A stretch of 64,000 bases of DNA from Rubrivivax sp. GTDB taxonomy: Bacteria; Pseudomonadota; Gammaproteobacteria; Burkholderiales; Burkholderiaceae_C. Shown one piece after another: positions 1 to 9,669 of this stretch. Positions within the stretch are counted from its first letter, which is position 1. The number at the start of each line of letters is the position of its first letter. Location: assembly GCA_022842595.1 (NCBI GenBank), contig JALHPF010000027.1, forward strand, positions 1 to 64,000, given 5' to 3'. Made by a program: the position numbers and the translations under genes. The notes under the pieces were generated by a model. It was not told where the DNA came from and did not search any database. It saw nothing but the letters and a program-made list of their open reading frames with translations.

Positions 1-143
1 GGGGCCGCGGGACCGAGCACCGCAGGGAAGTCGGAGCGAAGCGGAGACCGCCGAGGATAAGCGCCACAGCCAGCCCCAGCCCGCCTTTGCAGAGGGACCA
101 AGCCGGCAAGAAATGAACGGCCGCTCTGGGCCGCAAGCCGACA
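1..143 (+). repeat. Dispersed repeat copy 1, cut by window edge
   Basis: This G+C-rich non-coding block lies directly before dppD. Positions 61-91 recur at 17484-17514 (same strand, 30 of 31 bases by eye) and at 17205-17235 (opposite strand, 30 of 31). Positions 1-16 recur inverted at 17349-17364, and 49-115 match most of 17182-17248 inverted. Positions 116-137 recur at 17689-17710. These matches define a multi-part repeat family that sits immediately 5' of genes. The left end of this copy is outside the window. Confidence 0.8.
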
Positions 144-170
144 CTGCGCAGATTGCATGAGAACACCTCG

Positions 171-1151
171 ATGAGCACTCCCATCCTCGAAGTCCGGAAC
201 CTGCGGGTCGAGTTCCCCACGCGCCGCGGCACGCTGCTGGCGCTGGACGACATTTCCTTCGACATCGGTCCGGGGGAAATCCTGGGCGTGGTGGGCGAAT
301 CCGGTGCCGGCAAGTCGCTGACCGGTGCGGCCATCATCGGCCTGCTGGAGCCGCCTGGCCGTATCGCCGGCGGGCAGGTGCTGCTGGAAGGCCAGCGCAT
401 CGACAACCTGCCCTACGAGCAGATGCGCGCCATCCGTGGCCGGCGCATCGGTGCCATCTTCCAGGACCCGCTGACCAGCCTGAACCCGCTGTACACGATC
501 GGCCGGCAACTCACCGAAACCATCTTGACGCACTTGCCCGTCAGCGCCGAGGAAGCTCGGCAGCGCGCCATCAAGCTGCTGCAGGACACCGGCATCCCGG
601 CGGCAGAGCAGCGCATCGACCAGTATCCGCACCAGTTCAGCGGCGGCATGCGCCAGCGCGTGGTCATTGCGCTCGCACTGGCAGCCGAACCGAAGCTGAT
701 CGTGGCCGACGAGCCCACCACCGCCCTGGACGTATCGATCCAGGCGCAGATCATTTCGCTGCTGAAACGGCTGTGCAAGGAACACGGCGCTTCGGTCATG
801 CTGGTCACCCACGACATGGGCGTGATCGCCGAGACCTGTGACCGCGTCGCCGTGCTCTATGCCGGGCGCGTGGCCGAGATCGGCCCGGTGGGGGATGTCA
901 TCCACCGCCCCAGCCACCCGTATACCCAGGGCCTCATGGGCTCGATCCCGTCGATGGACGATGACCGTGAACGCCTGCTGCAGATCGATGGTGCCATGCC
1001 ACGCCTGAACGCCATCCCGCGCGGCTGCGCCTTCAACCCGCGCTGCCCGCAGGTCTTCGACAAGTGCCGGCAGGACCGACCCGAACTCTTCGATGCCGGC
1101 GCAACGAAGGCCGCGTGCTGGCTGGTCGCGGAAAAGAGGGTCGCGGCATGA
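171..1151 (+). CDS. dppD: Peptide ABC transporter ATP-binding protein, DppD/OppD type
   Basis: Cytoplasmic ATPase that drives uptake of di- or oligopeptides, or of related nickel or opine substrates, paired with the next gene. At 326 residues the length is normal. Walker A GESGAGKS is at residues 42-49, the Q-loop Gln at 98, signature FSGGM at 156-160 and Walker B LIVADE at 176-181. The C-terminal Cys-containing oligopeptide-transporter domain ([10 protein letters not shown]) is present. I chose the ATG at 171 because homologues begin near ILEVRNL; a TTG at 153 would add six residues. The stop overlaps the start of dppF as ATGA. Substrate-binding and permease genes are not in the window, so the substrate is unknown. 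Confidence 0.9.
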   Translation: MSTPILEVRNLRVEFPTRRGTLLALDDISFDIGPGEILGVVGESGAGKSLTGAAIIGLLEPPGRIAGGQVLLEGQRIDNLPYEQMRAIRGRRIGAIFQDPLTSLNPLYTIGRQLTETILTHLPVSAEEARQRAIKLLQDTGIPAAEQRIDQYPHQFSGGMRQRVVIALALAAEPKLIVADEPTTALDVSIQAQIISLLKRLCKEHGASVMLVTHDMGVIAETCDRVAVLYAGRVAEIGPVGDVIHRPSHPYTQGLMGSIPSMDDDRERLLQIDGAMPRLNAIPRGCAFNPRCPQVFDKCRQDRPELFDAGATKAACWLVAEKRVAA

Positions 1152-2140
1152 CGGCCCTGGTGGAAGTGCGTGACCTGGCCAAGGTCTTCGATGTCTCGGC
1201 ACCCTGGCTCAACCGCGTCGTCGAACGCAAGCCGCGGCAGTTCGTGCACGCGGTGGATGGCGTCAGCTTCAGCATCGAACGCGGCAAGACACTGGCACTG
1301 GTGGGCGAATCGGGCTGCGGCAAGAGCACGGTGGCGCGGCTGCTGGTGGGCCTTTACCAGCCCACGCGCGGTGACGTGCGCTTCGACGGCCAGCCTACCG
1401 ACGCAGCGCAGAACGCAGGCGGCCTGCGCACGCTGCGCAAGCGCATGCAGATGATCTTCCAGGACCCGTACGCCAGCCTGAACCCACGCTGGAAGGTGCT
1501 GGACATCGTCGCCGAACCGCTGCGCGAGCACGGCCTGGCCAAGGAAGGCGACGGCCTGCGTGAACAGGTGGGTGCGCTGCTGCTGCAGGTGGGCCTGGCC
1601 GCGGCTGACGTCGACAAGTTCCCGCATCAGTTCAGCGGCGGCCAGCGCCAGCGCATCAGCATCGCGCGCGCACTGGCCACGCAGCCTGAATTCCTGGTCT
1701 GCGACGAGCCCACCTCGGCGCTCGACGTGTCGGTGCAGGCCCAGGTGCTGAACATCATGAAGGACCTGCAGCGCTCGCAGGGCCTGACCTACCTGTTCAT
1801 CAGCCACAACCTGGCCGTGGTGCGGCATGTGGCCGACCAGGTGGGCGTGATGTACCTGGGCCGCCTGGTGGAAGTGGCCGACAAGGCCGAGCTCTTCAGC
1901 CACCCGCGCCATCCCTATACGCGCATGCTGCTGGACGCCATTCCCGACATCCACATGAGCGGCCGTTCGCGCACGCCGGTGCAGGGCGAGGTACCGAACC
2001 CGCTGAACCCGCCCACCGGCTGCGCCTTCCACCCGCGCTGCCCGCATGCCAATGCGCGCTGCAGTGCCGAACGGCCGGTGCTGACGCTGTTCAAGGGCGT
2101 GCAGGTGGCCTGCCACGCCGTCGAGGAAGGCCGGATCTAG
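1148..2140 (+). CDS. dppF: Peptide ABC transporter ATP-binding protein, DppF/OppF type
   Basis: Second ATPase of the same peptide importer, 330 residues. Walker A GESGCGKS is at 53-60, the Q-loop lies in [12 protein letters not shown], signature FSGGQR is at 162-167 and Walker B FLVCDE at 182-187. The C-terminal oligopeptide motif [10 protein letters not shown] is visible. The ATG at 1148 overlaps the dppD stop, which implies translational coupling; the reading frame is open further upstream, but only this start begins at the usual family N-terminus. The stop overlaps the lysA stop from the other strand by four bases. Confidence 0.9.
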   Translation: MTALVEVRDLAKVFDVSAPWLNRVVERKPRQFVHAVDGVSFSIERGKTLALVGESGCGKSTVARLLVGLYQPTRGDVRFDGQPTDAAQNAGGLRTLRKRMQMIFQDPYASLNPRWKVLDIVAEPLREHGLAKEGDGLREQVGALLLQVGLAAADVDKFPHQFSGGQRQRISIARALATQPEFLVCDEPTSALDVSVQAQVLNIMKDLQRSQGLTYLFISHNLAVVRHVADQVGVMYLGRLVEVADKAELFSHPRHPYTRMLLDAIPDIHMSGRSRTPVQGEVPNPLNPPTGCAFHPRCPHANARCSAERPVLTLFKGVQVACHAVEEGRI

Positions 2141-3429
2141 GCCCTGCCGAGCAGGCGTTCGCCAGCGAACAGGCTGGCGACCGTCTCGCGTTCACGGATC
2201 AACTGCGGCCGGCCCTGCACCAGCATCACTTCGGCCGCACGAGGCCGCGTGTTGTAGTTGCTGGACATCGTCATGCCGTAGGCACCGGCAGAGAGGATGG
2301 CCAGCACATCGCCCGGCTGCACGGCCAGCGCGCGGTCGCGGCCCAGCCAGTCGCCGCTTTCGCACACCGGGCCCACCACGTCCCAGGTCGACGGCGGCGA
2401 AGCGCGCAGGGTGCAGGGTTCGATCTGCATCCAGGCTTCATACATTGCCGGGCGCACGAGGTCGTTCATGGCAGCGTCGACGATGCAGAAATTCTTGCCG
2501 CCGCTGCCGTCGTCGGCCCCGGGCTTGAGCACCAGCACCTCGGTCAGCAGCACACCGGCGTTGCCCACCAGGCTGCGGCCGGGCTCGAACAGCAGCTCGC
2601 GGTGGCCATGGCCGCGCGCGTCCAGGCGCTGCAGCAGTTGCGCCACCAGCTCGTCGGCCGCGGGCGGCGCTTCGTCGCTGTAGGTGATGCCCAGGCCACC
2701 GCCCACGTCGACATGGTGGATGGGCACACCGGCGGCCTCGACCTGTTCAACCAGATCCAGCAGCCGGTCCAGCGCGTCCAGGTAGGGCGCGATCTGGGTG
2801 ATCTGTGAACCGATGTGGCAGTCGATGCCCACCACCCGCAGGCCGGGCAGGCTGGCAGCGTGGCGGTAAGCCGCCACGGCCTGGGCATGGGCGATGCCGA
2901 ACTTGTTGCCCTTCAGCCCGGTGCTGATGTACGGGTGGGTGCCGGCGTCGACGTCGGGGTTCACGCGCAGGCTCACCGGGGCCGGGCGGTCCAGCGCCAG
3001 CGCCACGGCGTTCAGCGTGTCCAGTTCGGCGGTGCTCTCGACGTTGAAGCAGCGCACGCCCGCCAGCAAGGCCTGGCGCATTTCGGCGGCGGTCTTGCCG
3101 ACACCGGAAAACACCACGCGCGAGGCGTCACCCCCGGCAGCCAGCACGCGTGCGAGTTCGCCGCCACTGACGATGTCGAAACCACAGCCGGCACTGGCGA
3201 AGCTCTGCAGCACGGCCAGACTGGAATTGGCCTTCATCGCGTAGCACACCAGGTGCCGGCGGCCTTGCAGGGCCCACTGGTAGGCGGCCAGAGCCTCCAG
3301 CATGGCGGCCTGCGAGTAGACGAACAGCGGCGTGCCGAATTCGCGCGCCAGCGCGGCCAGTGCCCGGCCGTCGAGTTGCAGTTCCGCCCCGGCTCGAGCC
3401 AGATGGGGTGCGCCAGGCAGCGCGCTCAT
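2137..3429 (-). CDS. lysA: Diaminopimelate decarboxylase
   Basis: PLP enzyme of the last step of lysine synthesis, meso-diaminopimelate to L-lysine plus CO2. At 430 residues it has the fold-III alanine-racemase-like barrel. The PLP lysine is K66 in CYAMKANSS, the glycine-rich phosphate loop is in [21 protein letters not shown] follows, and the substrate motif CESGDW is near the C terminus. The start at 3429 overlaps the lptM stop as ATGA, so the two genes are translationally coupled. This lptM-lysA-cyaY arrangement is common in proteobacteria. Confidence 0.95.
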   Translation of the reverse strand: MSALPGAPHLARAGAELQLDGRALAALAREFGTPLFVYSQAAMLEALAAYQWALQGRRHLVCYAMKANSSLAVLQSFASAGCGFDIVSGGELARVLAAGGDASRVVFSGVGKTAAEMRQALLAGVRCFNVESTAELDTLNAVALALDRPAPVSLRVNPDVDAGTHPYISTGLKGNKFGIAHAQAVAAYRHAASLPGLRVVGIDCHIGSQITQIAPYLDALDRLLDLVEQVEAAGVPIHHVDVGGGLGITYSDEAPPAADELVAQLLQRLDARGHGHRELLFEPGRSLVGNAGVLLTEVLVLKPGADDGSGGKNFCIVDAAMNDLVRPAMYEAWMQIEPCTLRASPPSTWDVVGPVCESGDWLGRDRALAVQPGDVLAILSAGAYGMTMSSNYNTRPRAAEVMLVQGRPQLIRERETVASLFAGERLLGRA

Positions 3430-3602
3430 CGCGCTGCCGCCGACGCCGAAGCTGCCGGCGCAGCGGGTGCAGGCAAGGTCAGCGGCCCTTTCTGGCCGCA
3501 GCCTGCCAGCATCAGGCACAGGCCCGCCAGCCCTGCTGCCAGGATGGTGGCCGCAGCATGTGCGGGCCTCGCCGCTACACTCGATTTCGACACTTTCGAC
3601 AT
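3426..3602 (-). CDS. lptM: Small LptM/YifL-like lipoprotein
   Basis: A 58-residue protein with a hydrophobic signal and lipobox LAGC followed by GQKGPLTLP, the hallmark of the LptM (YifL) family. LptM in E. coli helps the LPS translocon LptD/E mature in the outer membrane. The tail is a short Ala/Pro/Ser stretch. The ATG at 3602 is the only start giving a normal signal peptide; the longer open frame upstream is antisense to cyaY. It precedes lysA with an ATGA overlap, as expected for this family. Confidence 0.85.
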   Translation of the reverse strand: MSKVSKSSVAARPAHAAATILAAGLAGLCLMLAGCGQKGPLTLPAPAAPAASASAAAR

Positions 3603-3662
3603 GGCAGGGATTCTATGAGCACGCCTTCGCACCACCCCGCCCCACCCGGCATATCCAGCCTG

Positions 3663-3992
3663 ATGAGCGATGCCGACTACCAGCGCGAAACCCAGGCCCT
3701 GCTGTCGCACATCGAAGCCGTGGCCGACCGCTGGCTGCAGGACGACGTCGTCGACATCGACACCCACCGCACCGGCGGCCTGCTGGAGCTGAGCTTTCCG
3801 AATGGCAGCAAGCTCATCATCAACACCCAGCCACCGCTGCAGGAAGTGTGGCTGGCCGCGCGCGGCGGCGGCTTTCACTACAAGTGGCGGGAAGGCGCCT
3901 GGCGCGACACGCGCGACGGCAGCGAATTCGTGGCCGCGCTCTCGCAGCATGCCAGCGTCCAGGCCGGCAAGGCGCTGGACTTCAGCCGCTGA
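3663..3992 (+). CDS. cyaY: Frataxin homologue, iron-sulfur assembly protein CyaY
   Basis: Frataxin-fold protein that binds iron and tunes the cysteine desulfurase during Fe-S cluster assembly in the cytoplasm. Residues align along the whole family: an acidic first helix, then LELSFPNGSKLIINTQPPLQ, EVWLAARGGGFHY and WRDTRDGSEF. The start at 3663 (MSDADYQ) matches where E. coli CyaY begins, giving 109 residues. An upstream in-frame ATG at 3615 has a better Shine-Dalgarno (AGGGA) but would leave only 12 bases to the divergent lptM start, so the true start is uncertain. Confidence 0.9.
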   Translation: MSDADYQRETQALLSHIEAVADRWLQDDVVDIDTHRTGGLLELSFPNGSKLIINTQPPLQEVWLAARGGGFHYKWREGAWRDTRDGSEFVAALSQHASVQAGKALDFSR

Positions 3993-3995
3993 ACA

Positions 3996-6461
3996 CTAGC
4001 GGCGGAAGAGGTCCAGGATGCTGCTGCGCTCTTCCTCGCTGGGCGCCTGCGGCACCACGTCTTCGAGTCCGACGCTGCGCACGCCTTCGCCGCGGCTGAA
4101 TTCCTCGAAGGTCCAGTAACCGCCCACCTGCACCACACCCGGCGGCGGCGCGAGTTCTTCGACCGGCACGCCCTTCAGCGCGTGCTGCATCAGTTCGATC
4201 CACACCGGCAGCGCCAGCCCGCCGCCAGTCTCGCGGTCGCCGAGCTTCTTCGGGTTGTCGTAGCCGATCCAGACGACGGCCACCAAACTCGGCTGGTAGC
4301 CGGCGAACCAGGCGTCCATCGAATCGTTGGTCGTGCCGGTTTTGCCGTAAAGGTCGGAGCGTTTCAGCGTGCCTTGGGCACGGGCCGCCGTGCCCGAGCG
4401 GGCCACTTCCTGCAGCAAGGTGCTCATGACGAAGGCGTTGCGGGCGCTCAGCGTGCGCTGGCTTTCGTCGGGCCGTGCCGGCTTGGATTCGAGCAAGACC
4501 CGGCCCTTGGCGTCGGTGATGCGCGTGATGAGCTGGGGCGTGATGTGAAAGCCGCCGTTGGCGAACACGGCGTAGGCACTGGCCATCTGCATCGGCGTGA
4601 CCGAACCTGCGCCGAGCGCAGTAGTCAGGTAGGCCGGGTGCTTGCTGCGTTCGAAACCGAAATTCTGCAGCCAGTCCTGTGCGAATTCGACGCCAGTGGC
4701 CCGCATCACCCGGATCGAGACCATGTTCTTCGACTTCGCCAGAGCCGTCTGCAGCGGCATCGGGCCGTCGAACTTGCCGTCGTAGTTCTTCGGCTCCCAG
4801 GGCTGGCTGCCGGTGACGCCGGCGCTGAAGAACAGCGGCGCGTCATTGACGATGGTGCCGGGCGTGAAGCCGCGTTCGAGGGCTGCCGAGTAGATGAACG
4901 GCTTGAAGCTCGACCCCGGCTGGCGCCAGGCCTGGGTGACATGGTTGAACTTGTTCTTGCCGAAGTCGAAGCCGCCGACCATGGCACGCACGCTGCCGTC
5001 GCGCGGGTCCAGCGCCACCAGCGCACCTTCGACCTCGGGTTGCTGGGTCAGGGCCCAGTCGCCCTTGTTGAAGCGCGGCGTGCGGTACAGCCGCACCACG
5101 GCGCCGCGGCGGATCTGCACCTTCGAGGGTGCATTGCTGGCCAGCCCCGAAGTGACCGGGCGCAAGCCCTCGCCGGTGACGGTGATGCTGTCGCCGGACT
5201 GCAGCATCGCCACCACCTTGCGCGGGCTGGCTTCCAGCACGACGGCAGCGCGCAGATCGTCCTGGTCGGGCCGGTCGGCCAGGGCCTCGGCCACGCGGGC
5301 GTCGAGCAGGGCGGCATTGGCCGGCAGGTCGACATAGGCTTCGGGGCCGCGGTAGATCTGGCGCAGTTCGAAGTCCATCAGGCCACGGCGCAGCGCTCGG
5401 TAGGCCACCATCTGGTCGGCGGCGTTGACGCTCAGGTAGACGTTCAGGCCGCGCGAATAGGCCTCGTCGCCATACTGCGCAAACACCAGCTGCCGCGCCG
5501 TTTCGGCCACGAACTCGGCATGAACGGCCGCCTCGGTCTGGGTTCGGTAGCGCAATTCGGCGGCCAGGGCCTCGTCGTGCTGGGCTTCGGTGATGAAGCC
5601 GGTCTCGAACATGCGGTCGATGATGTAGCGCTGGCGCAGCGTCGCGCGCTTGGGGTTGGCGATCGGGTTGTAGGCAGAAGGCGCCTTGGGCAGGCCGGCC
5701 AGCATGGCGGCTTCGGCCACCGTCACGTCCTTGAGCTTCTTGCCGAAGTAGGTTTCGGCGGCCGCGGCAAAGCCGTTGGCGCGCTGGCCCAGGAAGATCT
5801 GGTTCATGTACAGCTCGAGGATCTGGTCCTTGCCGAGCAGGCTCTCGATCTTCAGCGCCAGCAGGACCTCGTAGATCTTGCGCGTGAAGGTCTTCTCGGT
5901 GGACAGGTAGAAATTGCGCGCCACCTGCATCGTGATGGTCGATGCGCCCTGGCTGCGGGCGTCGCGCAGGTTCTCCAGCGCGGCGCGGGCCACCCCCTTG
6001 TAGTCGACGCCGCCGTGCTGATAGAAGCGCGCGTCTTCCGCCGCCAGCACCGCGTCCTTCATCACCTGCGGGATCTGGGCGATCGGCACGAAGGTGCGGC
6101 GCTCTTCGCCGAATTCGCCCAGTTCCAGGCCGTCGGCCGAAAACACGCGCATCGGCAGCTTTGGGCGGTAGTCGGTCAGGCTGCTGATCTCGGGCAGGTT
6201 CGGGTAAGCCACGGCCAGGGCCAGGGCCACCATGCACAGCAGCCCCAGCAGCCCGGCCAGCGCCAGCCCGAAGACCCAGCCCAGGCCGCGCAAGCCCGCC
6301 CGCAGCCAGCCCGGCAAGGCGGCCGGGCGATCAACGGGTGCAGAAGGTGTGTTCAATGGTTTCAGGGCGGCAGACTGTCTGCATTCTGGCCGAAAGCCGT
6401 GGGCCCCGGCGGCCGCGACCCGGACCCGTGGCGGCCCTGGGGCAAACGCGAACTTGTCCAC
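3996..6461 (-). CDS. mrcA: Penicillin-binding protein 1A
   Basis: Bifunctional class A PBP that polymerises and cross-links peptidoglycan in the periplasm. In order: a signal-anchor helix (about 60-85), GT51 glycosyltransferase with catalytic Glu142 in AEDARFYQHGG and GASTITMQVARN, an OB-like insertion, and a transpeptidase with S517-SFK, S577-KN and K707-TGT. The GTG start at 6461 gives 821 residues. The first 50 residues look non-conserved, so a later TTG near 6356 is possible. It is divergent from pilM, as in many beta- and gammaproteobacteria. Confidence 0.93.
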   Translation of the reverse strand: MDKFAFAPGPPRVRVAAAGAHGFRPECRQSAALKPLNTPSAPVDRPAALPGWLRAGLRGLGWVFGLALAGLLGLLCMVALALAVAYPNLPEISSLTDYRPKLPMRVFSADGLELGEFGEERRTFVPIAQIPQVMKDAVLAAEDARFYQHGGVDYKGVARAALENLRDARSQGASTITMQVARNFYLSTEKTFTRKIYEVLLALKIESLLGKDQILELYMNQIFLGQRANGFAAAAETYFGKKLKDVTVAEAAMLAGLPKAPSAYNPIANPKRATLRQRYIIDRMFETGFITEAQHDEALAAELRYRTQTEAAVHAEFVAETARQLVFAQYGDEAYSRGLNVYLSVNAADQMVAYRALRRGLMDFELRQIYRGPEAYVDLPANAALLDARVAEALADRPDQDDLRAAVVLEASPRKVVAMLQSGDSITVTGEGLRPVTSGLASNAPSKVQIRRGAVVRLYRTPRFNKGDWALTQQPEVEGALVALDPRDGSVRAMVGGFDFGKNKFNHVTQAWRQPGSSFKPFIYSAALERGFTPGTIVNDAPLFFSAGVTGSQPWEPKNYDGKFDGPMPLQTALAKSKNMVSIRVMRATGVEFAQDWLQNFGFERSKHPAYLTTALGAGSVTPMQMASAYAVFANGGFHITPQLITRITDAKGRVLLESKPARPDESQRTLSARNAFVMSTLLQEVARSGTAARAQGTLKRSDLYGKTGTTNDSMDAWFAGYQPSLVAVVWIGYDNPKKLGDRETGGGLALPVWIELMQHALKGVPVEELAPPPGVVQVGGYWTFEEFSRGEGVRSVGLEDVVPQAPSEEERSSILDLFRR

Positions 6462-6710
6462 GTTCTCGTCGATGGGTTAAGCGTGAACGGCGGTTTCCGC
6501 GCTCAAAGTAATGGCAGCGTGCCCGCATTGCAGCTAAAAGCCGGGCTGCAGTGGTGTCGCCGCCAGGCATCGAATGGACACGAGATGAGGGTGCTTCCAC
6601 CCCGTTATTCGGCTGTCCACAAGGGCTTTACTGCTAGCATTCAAGTGACTTCTTAACAAGCCCGCAAGCGGGTAGTCAACGTCATCTCATTCGGCCGGGG
6701 AGCATTCGAT

Positions 6711-7790
6711 TTGAGTTTTCTGGACGCACTGCTGGGCCGCAAGCACCCGCCGATGATCGGCCTGGACATCAGTTCGTCCAGCGTCAAGCTGGTCGAACTG
6801 GGGCAGACATCCTCGGGCGAATTCGTGCTCGAGCGTTTTGCTTCCGAACCCTTCGAGAAGGGCTGGATCACCGACGGCCAGATCGAGAAATTCGACGAGG
6901 TGGCCGACGCCGTCAAGCGGGTGGTCAGCAAGAGCGGCACCCGCAGCAAGCAAGTCGTGATGGCCATGCCGCAGTCGGCCGTCATCACCAAGAAGATCAT
7001 GCTGCCGGCCGGCCTACGCGAAGAGGAAATGGAACTGCAGGTCGAATCCGAGGCCAACCAGTACATCCCGTTTTCGCTGGACGAGGTCAGCCTGGATTTC
7101 TGCGTGATGGGCCCCAGCCCGACTTCGGCCGGCGACGTCGAGGTGCTGATCGCCGCCAGCCGCAAGGACCGCGTGCAGGACCGCCAGGGCCTGGCCGAAG
7201 CCGCCGGGCTGAAGCCGGTGGTGCTGGACATCGAATCGCATGCTTCGCGGCTGGCCATCAGCCGCATCGTCCAGGGCCTGCCCAACGAAGGGCGTGATGC
7301 CCTGGTGGCACTGTTCGAGATCGGCGCCGACACCACGAGCCTGAAGGTGCTGCGCGACGACGAGATGCTCTACGACCGTGACCAGGCCTTCGGTGGCAGC
7401 CAGCTCACCCAGCTGATCTCGCGCCAGTACGGCTTCAGCTTCGAAGAAGCCGAGACCAAGAAGCTCAGCGGCGACCTGCCGGAAGACTACGACACCGCCA
7501 TCCTCGCGCCTTTCGTCGACAGCCTCAGCCAGGAAATCGGCCGTGCGCTGCAGTATTTCTTCACCAGCACGCCGCACCACAAGGTGCATTACGTGATGCT
7601 GGCTGGCGGCACCGCCACCCTGCCCGGCCTGAAAGACCGCGTCACCGACCTGACCGGCTTCGCGTCGAACATCGTCAACCCCTTCGAGCACATGCAGTTG
7701 GGTTCAGCGGTACGCGAAAGCCGCGTGCGCCGCGAGGCACCGTCCTACCTGACGGCCTGCGGCCTGGCGATGCGGAGGTTCCTGCAGTGA
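6711..7790 (+). CDS. pilM: Type IV pilus inner-membrane platform protein PilM
   Basis: Actin-like cytoplasmic ATP-binding protein that binds the N-terminal INLLP peptide of PilN in the pilus alignment complex. It has 359 residues with the FtsA-like nucleotide fold: GLDISSSSVKLVEL near residue 17 and the phosphate-2 motif LAGGTATLPGL near the C terminus. The start is TTG, preceded by GGGGAG about ten bases upstream. It is the first gene of pilMNOPQ and its stop overlaps the GTG of pilN. Confidence 0.95.
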   Translation: MSFLDALLGRKHPPMIGLDISSSSVKLVELGQTSSGEFVLERFASEPFEKGWITDGQIEKFDEVADAVKRVVSKSGTRSKQVVMAMPQSAVITKKIMLPAGLREEEMELQVESEANQYIPFSLDEVSLDFCVMGPSPTSAGDVEVLIAASRKDRVQDRQGLAEAAGLKPVVLDIESHASRLAISRIVQGLPNEGRDALVALFEIGADTTSLKVLRDDEMLYDRDQAFGGSQLTQLISRQYGFSFEEAETKKLSGDLPEDYDTAILAPFVDSLSQEIGRALQYFFTSTPHHKVHYVMLAGGTATLPGLKDRVTDLTGFASNIVNPFEHMQLGSAVRESRVRREAPSYLTACGLAMRRFLQ

Positions 7791-8416
7791 TCCTCATCAA
7801 CCTACTGCCGCACCGCGAAGCCAAGCGGCTGGCGCGCAAGCGGTCGTTCTTCGCCGCGATGGCCGCGTTTGCGCTTGCCGGCGTGGCGGTCGGCCTGGTC
7901 TGGTATTCGGTGCTCCAGCAGATGACCACCGCGCAGCAGGCCCGCAACGAGTTCCTGAAGTCCGAAATCGCCCGGCTCGATTCGCAGATCAAGGACATCG
8001 CCACGCTGCGCCAGGAGATCGAAGCCCTGAAAGCCCGCCAACGCGCTGTCGAAGACCTTCAGACCGACCGCAATACGCCGATCCATCTGCTGGACGAACT
8101 CGTCAAGCAGACCCCCGAAGGCGTGTACCTCACCAGCATCAAGCAGACCGGGCAGGTTGTCGCGGTCACCGGCGTGGCGCAGACCAACGAACGGGTCAGC
8201 GAGTTCCTGCGCAATACGCTCTACAACTCGCCCTGGCTGGAAAACCCCGAACTGGTGGAAATCAAGGTCGCCACGCCGACCGCCGCGAACCGCGAGCAGC
8301 GCCGCCTCTTCGACTTCTCGATGCGCCTCAACCTGAAGCGCCCGCAGCCGCCAGCCGCGGCGGAAGCCGCCATCCCGGCCGCATCGGCGCCCGCGGGCAC
8401 CGACAAGAGAACCTGA
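7787..8416 (+). CDS. pilN: Type IV pilus assembly protein PilN
   Basis: Bitopic inner-membrane protein linking PilM to PilO. It carries the conserved INLLPHR peptide at residues 4-10 that docks into PilM, one membrane helix at about 21-43, a periplasmic coiled coil, and a ferredoxin-like domain. The Ala/Pro-rich C-terminal tail (about 187-205) is probably disordered. The GTG start overlaps the pilM stop. Confidence 0.94.
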   Translation: MILINLLPHREAKRLARKRSFFAAMAAFALAGVAVGLVWYSVLQQMTTAQQARNEFLKSEIARLDSQIKDIATLRQEIEALKARQRAVEDLQTDRNTPIHLLDELVKQTPEGVYLTSIKQTGQVVAVTGVAQTNERVSEFLRNTLYNSPWLENPELVEIKVATPTAANREQRRLFDFSMRLNLKRPQPPAAAEAAIPAASAPAGTDKRT

Positions 8417-8417
8417 C

Positions 8418-9119
8418 ATGGCCACCAAGTCGCCCACCACCCAAATCGACGTCGGCGGTCTGTTCGAACGGGCCAGCTCGCAGTTTCGCGGCCTCGACTT
8501 CAAGGAACCCGGCCAATGGCCGCTTCTTCCGAAGCTGGCTGCCTGGATTGCCGTCACCGCGGCCGTGATCGGCCTGGCCTGGTTTGCCCTGTTGTCCACG
8601 AGCACGGAAGAACTCGAAACCGAACGAGCCCGCGAACCGGGCTTGAAGGACCAGTACCGCAACCGCCTGGCCCAGGCCGTCAACCTGACCGAACTGCGCA
8701 AGCAGAAGCAGCAGGTGCAGGAATACGTCACCCAGCTGGAAAAGCAGCTGCCCGGCAAGGCCGACATGGACGCCCTGCTGTCTGACATCAACCAGGCAGG
8801 GCTGGGCCGTGGCCTGCAGTTCGAGCTGTTCCGCCCGGGCCAGGTGCAGGTGAAGGACTACTACGCCGAACTGCCCATCACCCTGCGCGTGAGCGGCAGG
8901 TACCACGACATTGGCGCGTTTGCAGCCGACGTGGCCAACCTGTCACGCATCGTGACCCTGAAGAACCTGTCGATCGGCCCACTGCTGGCCAAGGACACCG
9001 CCACCGGCATGCTGGCCATGGACGCCACCGCGCACACCTACCGCTACCTGGACGCCACCGAAGTGGCCGAACAGCGCCAGGCCAAGGCCAAGACACCCGC
9101 CGGGGGGGCCAAGAAATGA
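8418..9119 (+). CDS. pilO: Type IV pilus assembly protein PilO
   Basis: Partner of PilN in the periplasmic alignment ring, 233 residues. A short cytoplasmic tail is followed by a membrane helix at about 36-56, a coiled coil, and a ferredoxin-like periplasmic domain with YYAELPITLRVSGRYHDIGAF compressed into the family pattern. The ATG starts one base after the pilN stop, and the stop overlaps pilP as ATGA. Confidence 0.94.
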   Translation: MATKSPTTQIDVGGLFERASSQFRGLDFKEPGQWPLLPKLAAWIAVTAAVIGLAWFALLSTSTEELETERAREPGLKDQYRNRLAQAVNLTELRKQKQQVQEYVTQLEKQLPGKADMDALLSDINQAGLGRGLQFELFRPGQVQVKDYYAELPITLRVSGRYHDIGAFAADVANLSRIVTLKNLSIGPLLAKDTATGMLAMDATAHTYRYLDATEVAEQRQAKAKTPAGGAKK

Positions 9120-9646
9120 GCCCGAAACACATCGGCGCCGCGCTGCTGGCCGCCGGCCTGCTGGCAGGCTGCGGCGAAGGCACCGACGAGCTGCAGACCT
9201 GGATGGAGCAGCAGCGCCGTGACGCCAAGCCCAGTGTCACGCCGCTGCAGGCACCGAAGAAGTTCGACCCTCAGCCCTACCAGGCCGCACAGGGCGTCGA
9301 GCCCTTCAGCAACCAGAAGCTCACGGTCGCCATCCGCCAGGAAGCGCGCGCACCGAACTCGCTGCTGTCGGCCCAGCTGAACCGCCGCAAGGAACCGCTG
9401 GAGGCCTATCCGCTGGACAGCATGGGCATGGTCGGCAGCGTTGCCCGCGGCGCCAGCCCGTTCGCCCTGCTGCGGGTCGACAACTTGTTGTACCAGGTGA
9501 AGGTGGGTGACTACCTCGGCCAGAACTACGGCCGCGTCACCGCCATTTCCGAAACCGAAATCAGCCTGCGTGAAATTGTCCAGGACGCCGCCGGCGAATG
9601 GATAGAACGCCCGGCCACCCTGCAACTGCAAGAGCGGGCGCGATGA
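9116..9646 (+). CDS. pilP: Type IV pilus lipoprotein PilP
   Basis: Inner-membrane lipoprotein joining PilNO to the secretin PilQ. The 176-residue protein has a signal peptide ending in lipobox LLAGC (Cys at about 19), a flexible linker, and a C-terminal beta domain that normally contacts PilQ. The start overlaps the pilO stop (ATGA). Confidence 0.93.
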   Translation: MSPKHIGAALLAAGLLAGCGEGTDELQTWMEQQRRDAKPSVTPLQAPKKFDPQPYQAAQGVEPFSNQKLTVAIRQEARAPNSLLSAQLNRRKEPLEAYPLDSMGMVGSVARGASPFALLRVDNLLYQVKVGDYLGQNYGRVTAISETEISLREIVQDAAGEWIERPATLQLQERAR

Positions 9647-9669
9647 TGAATTCTCAGGAGAGCCGCACC

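Noticed and set aside
4182-6656. An 824-residue plus-strand open frame over mrcA
   Set aside because: It is the antisense shadow of penicillin-binding protein 1A, with no recognisable domain.
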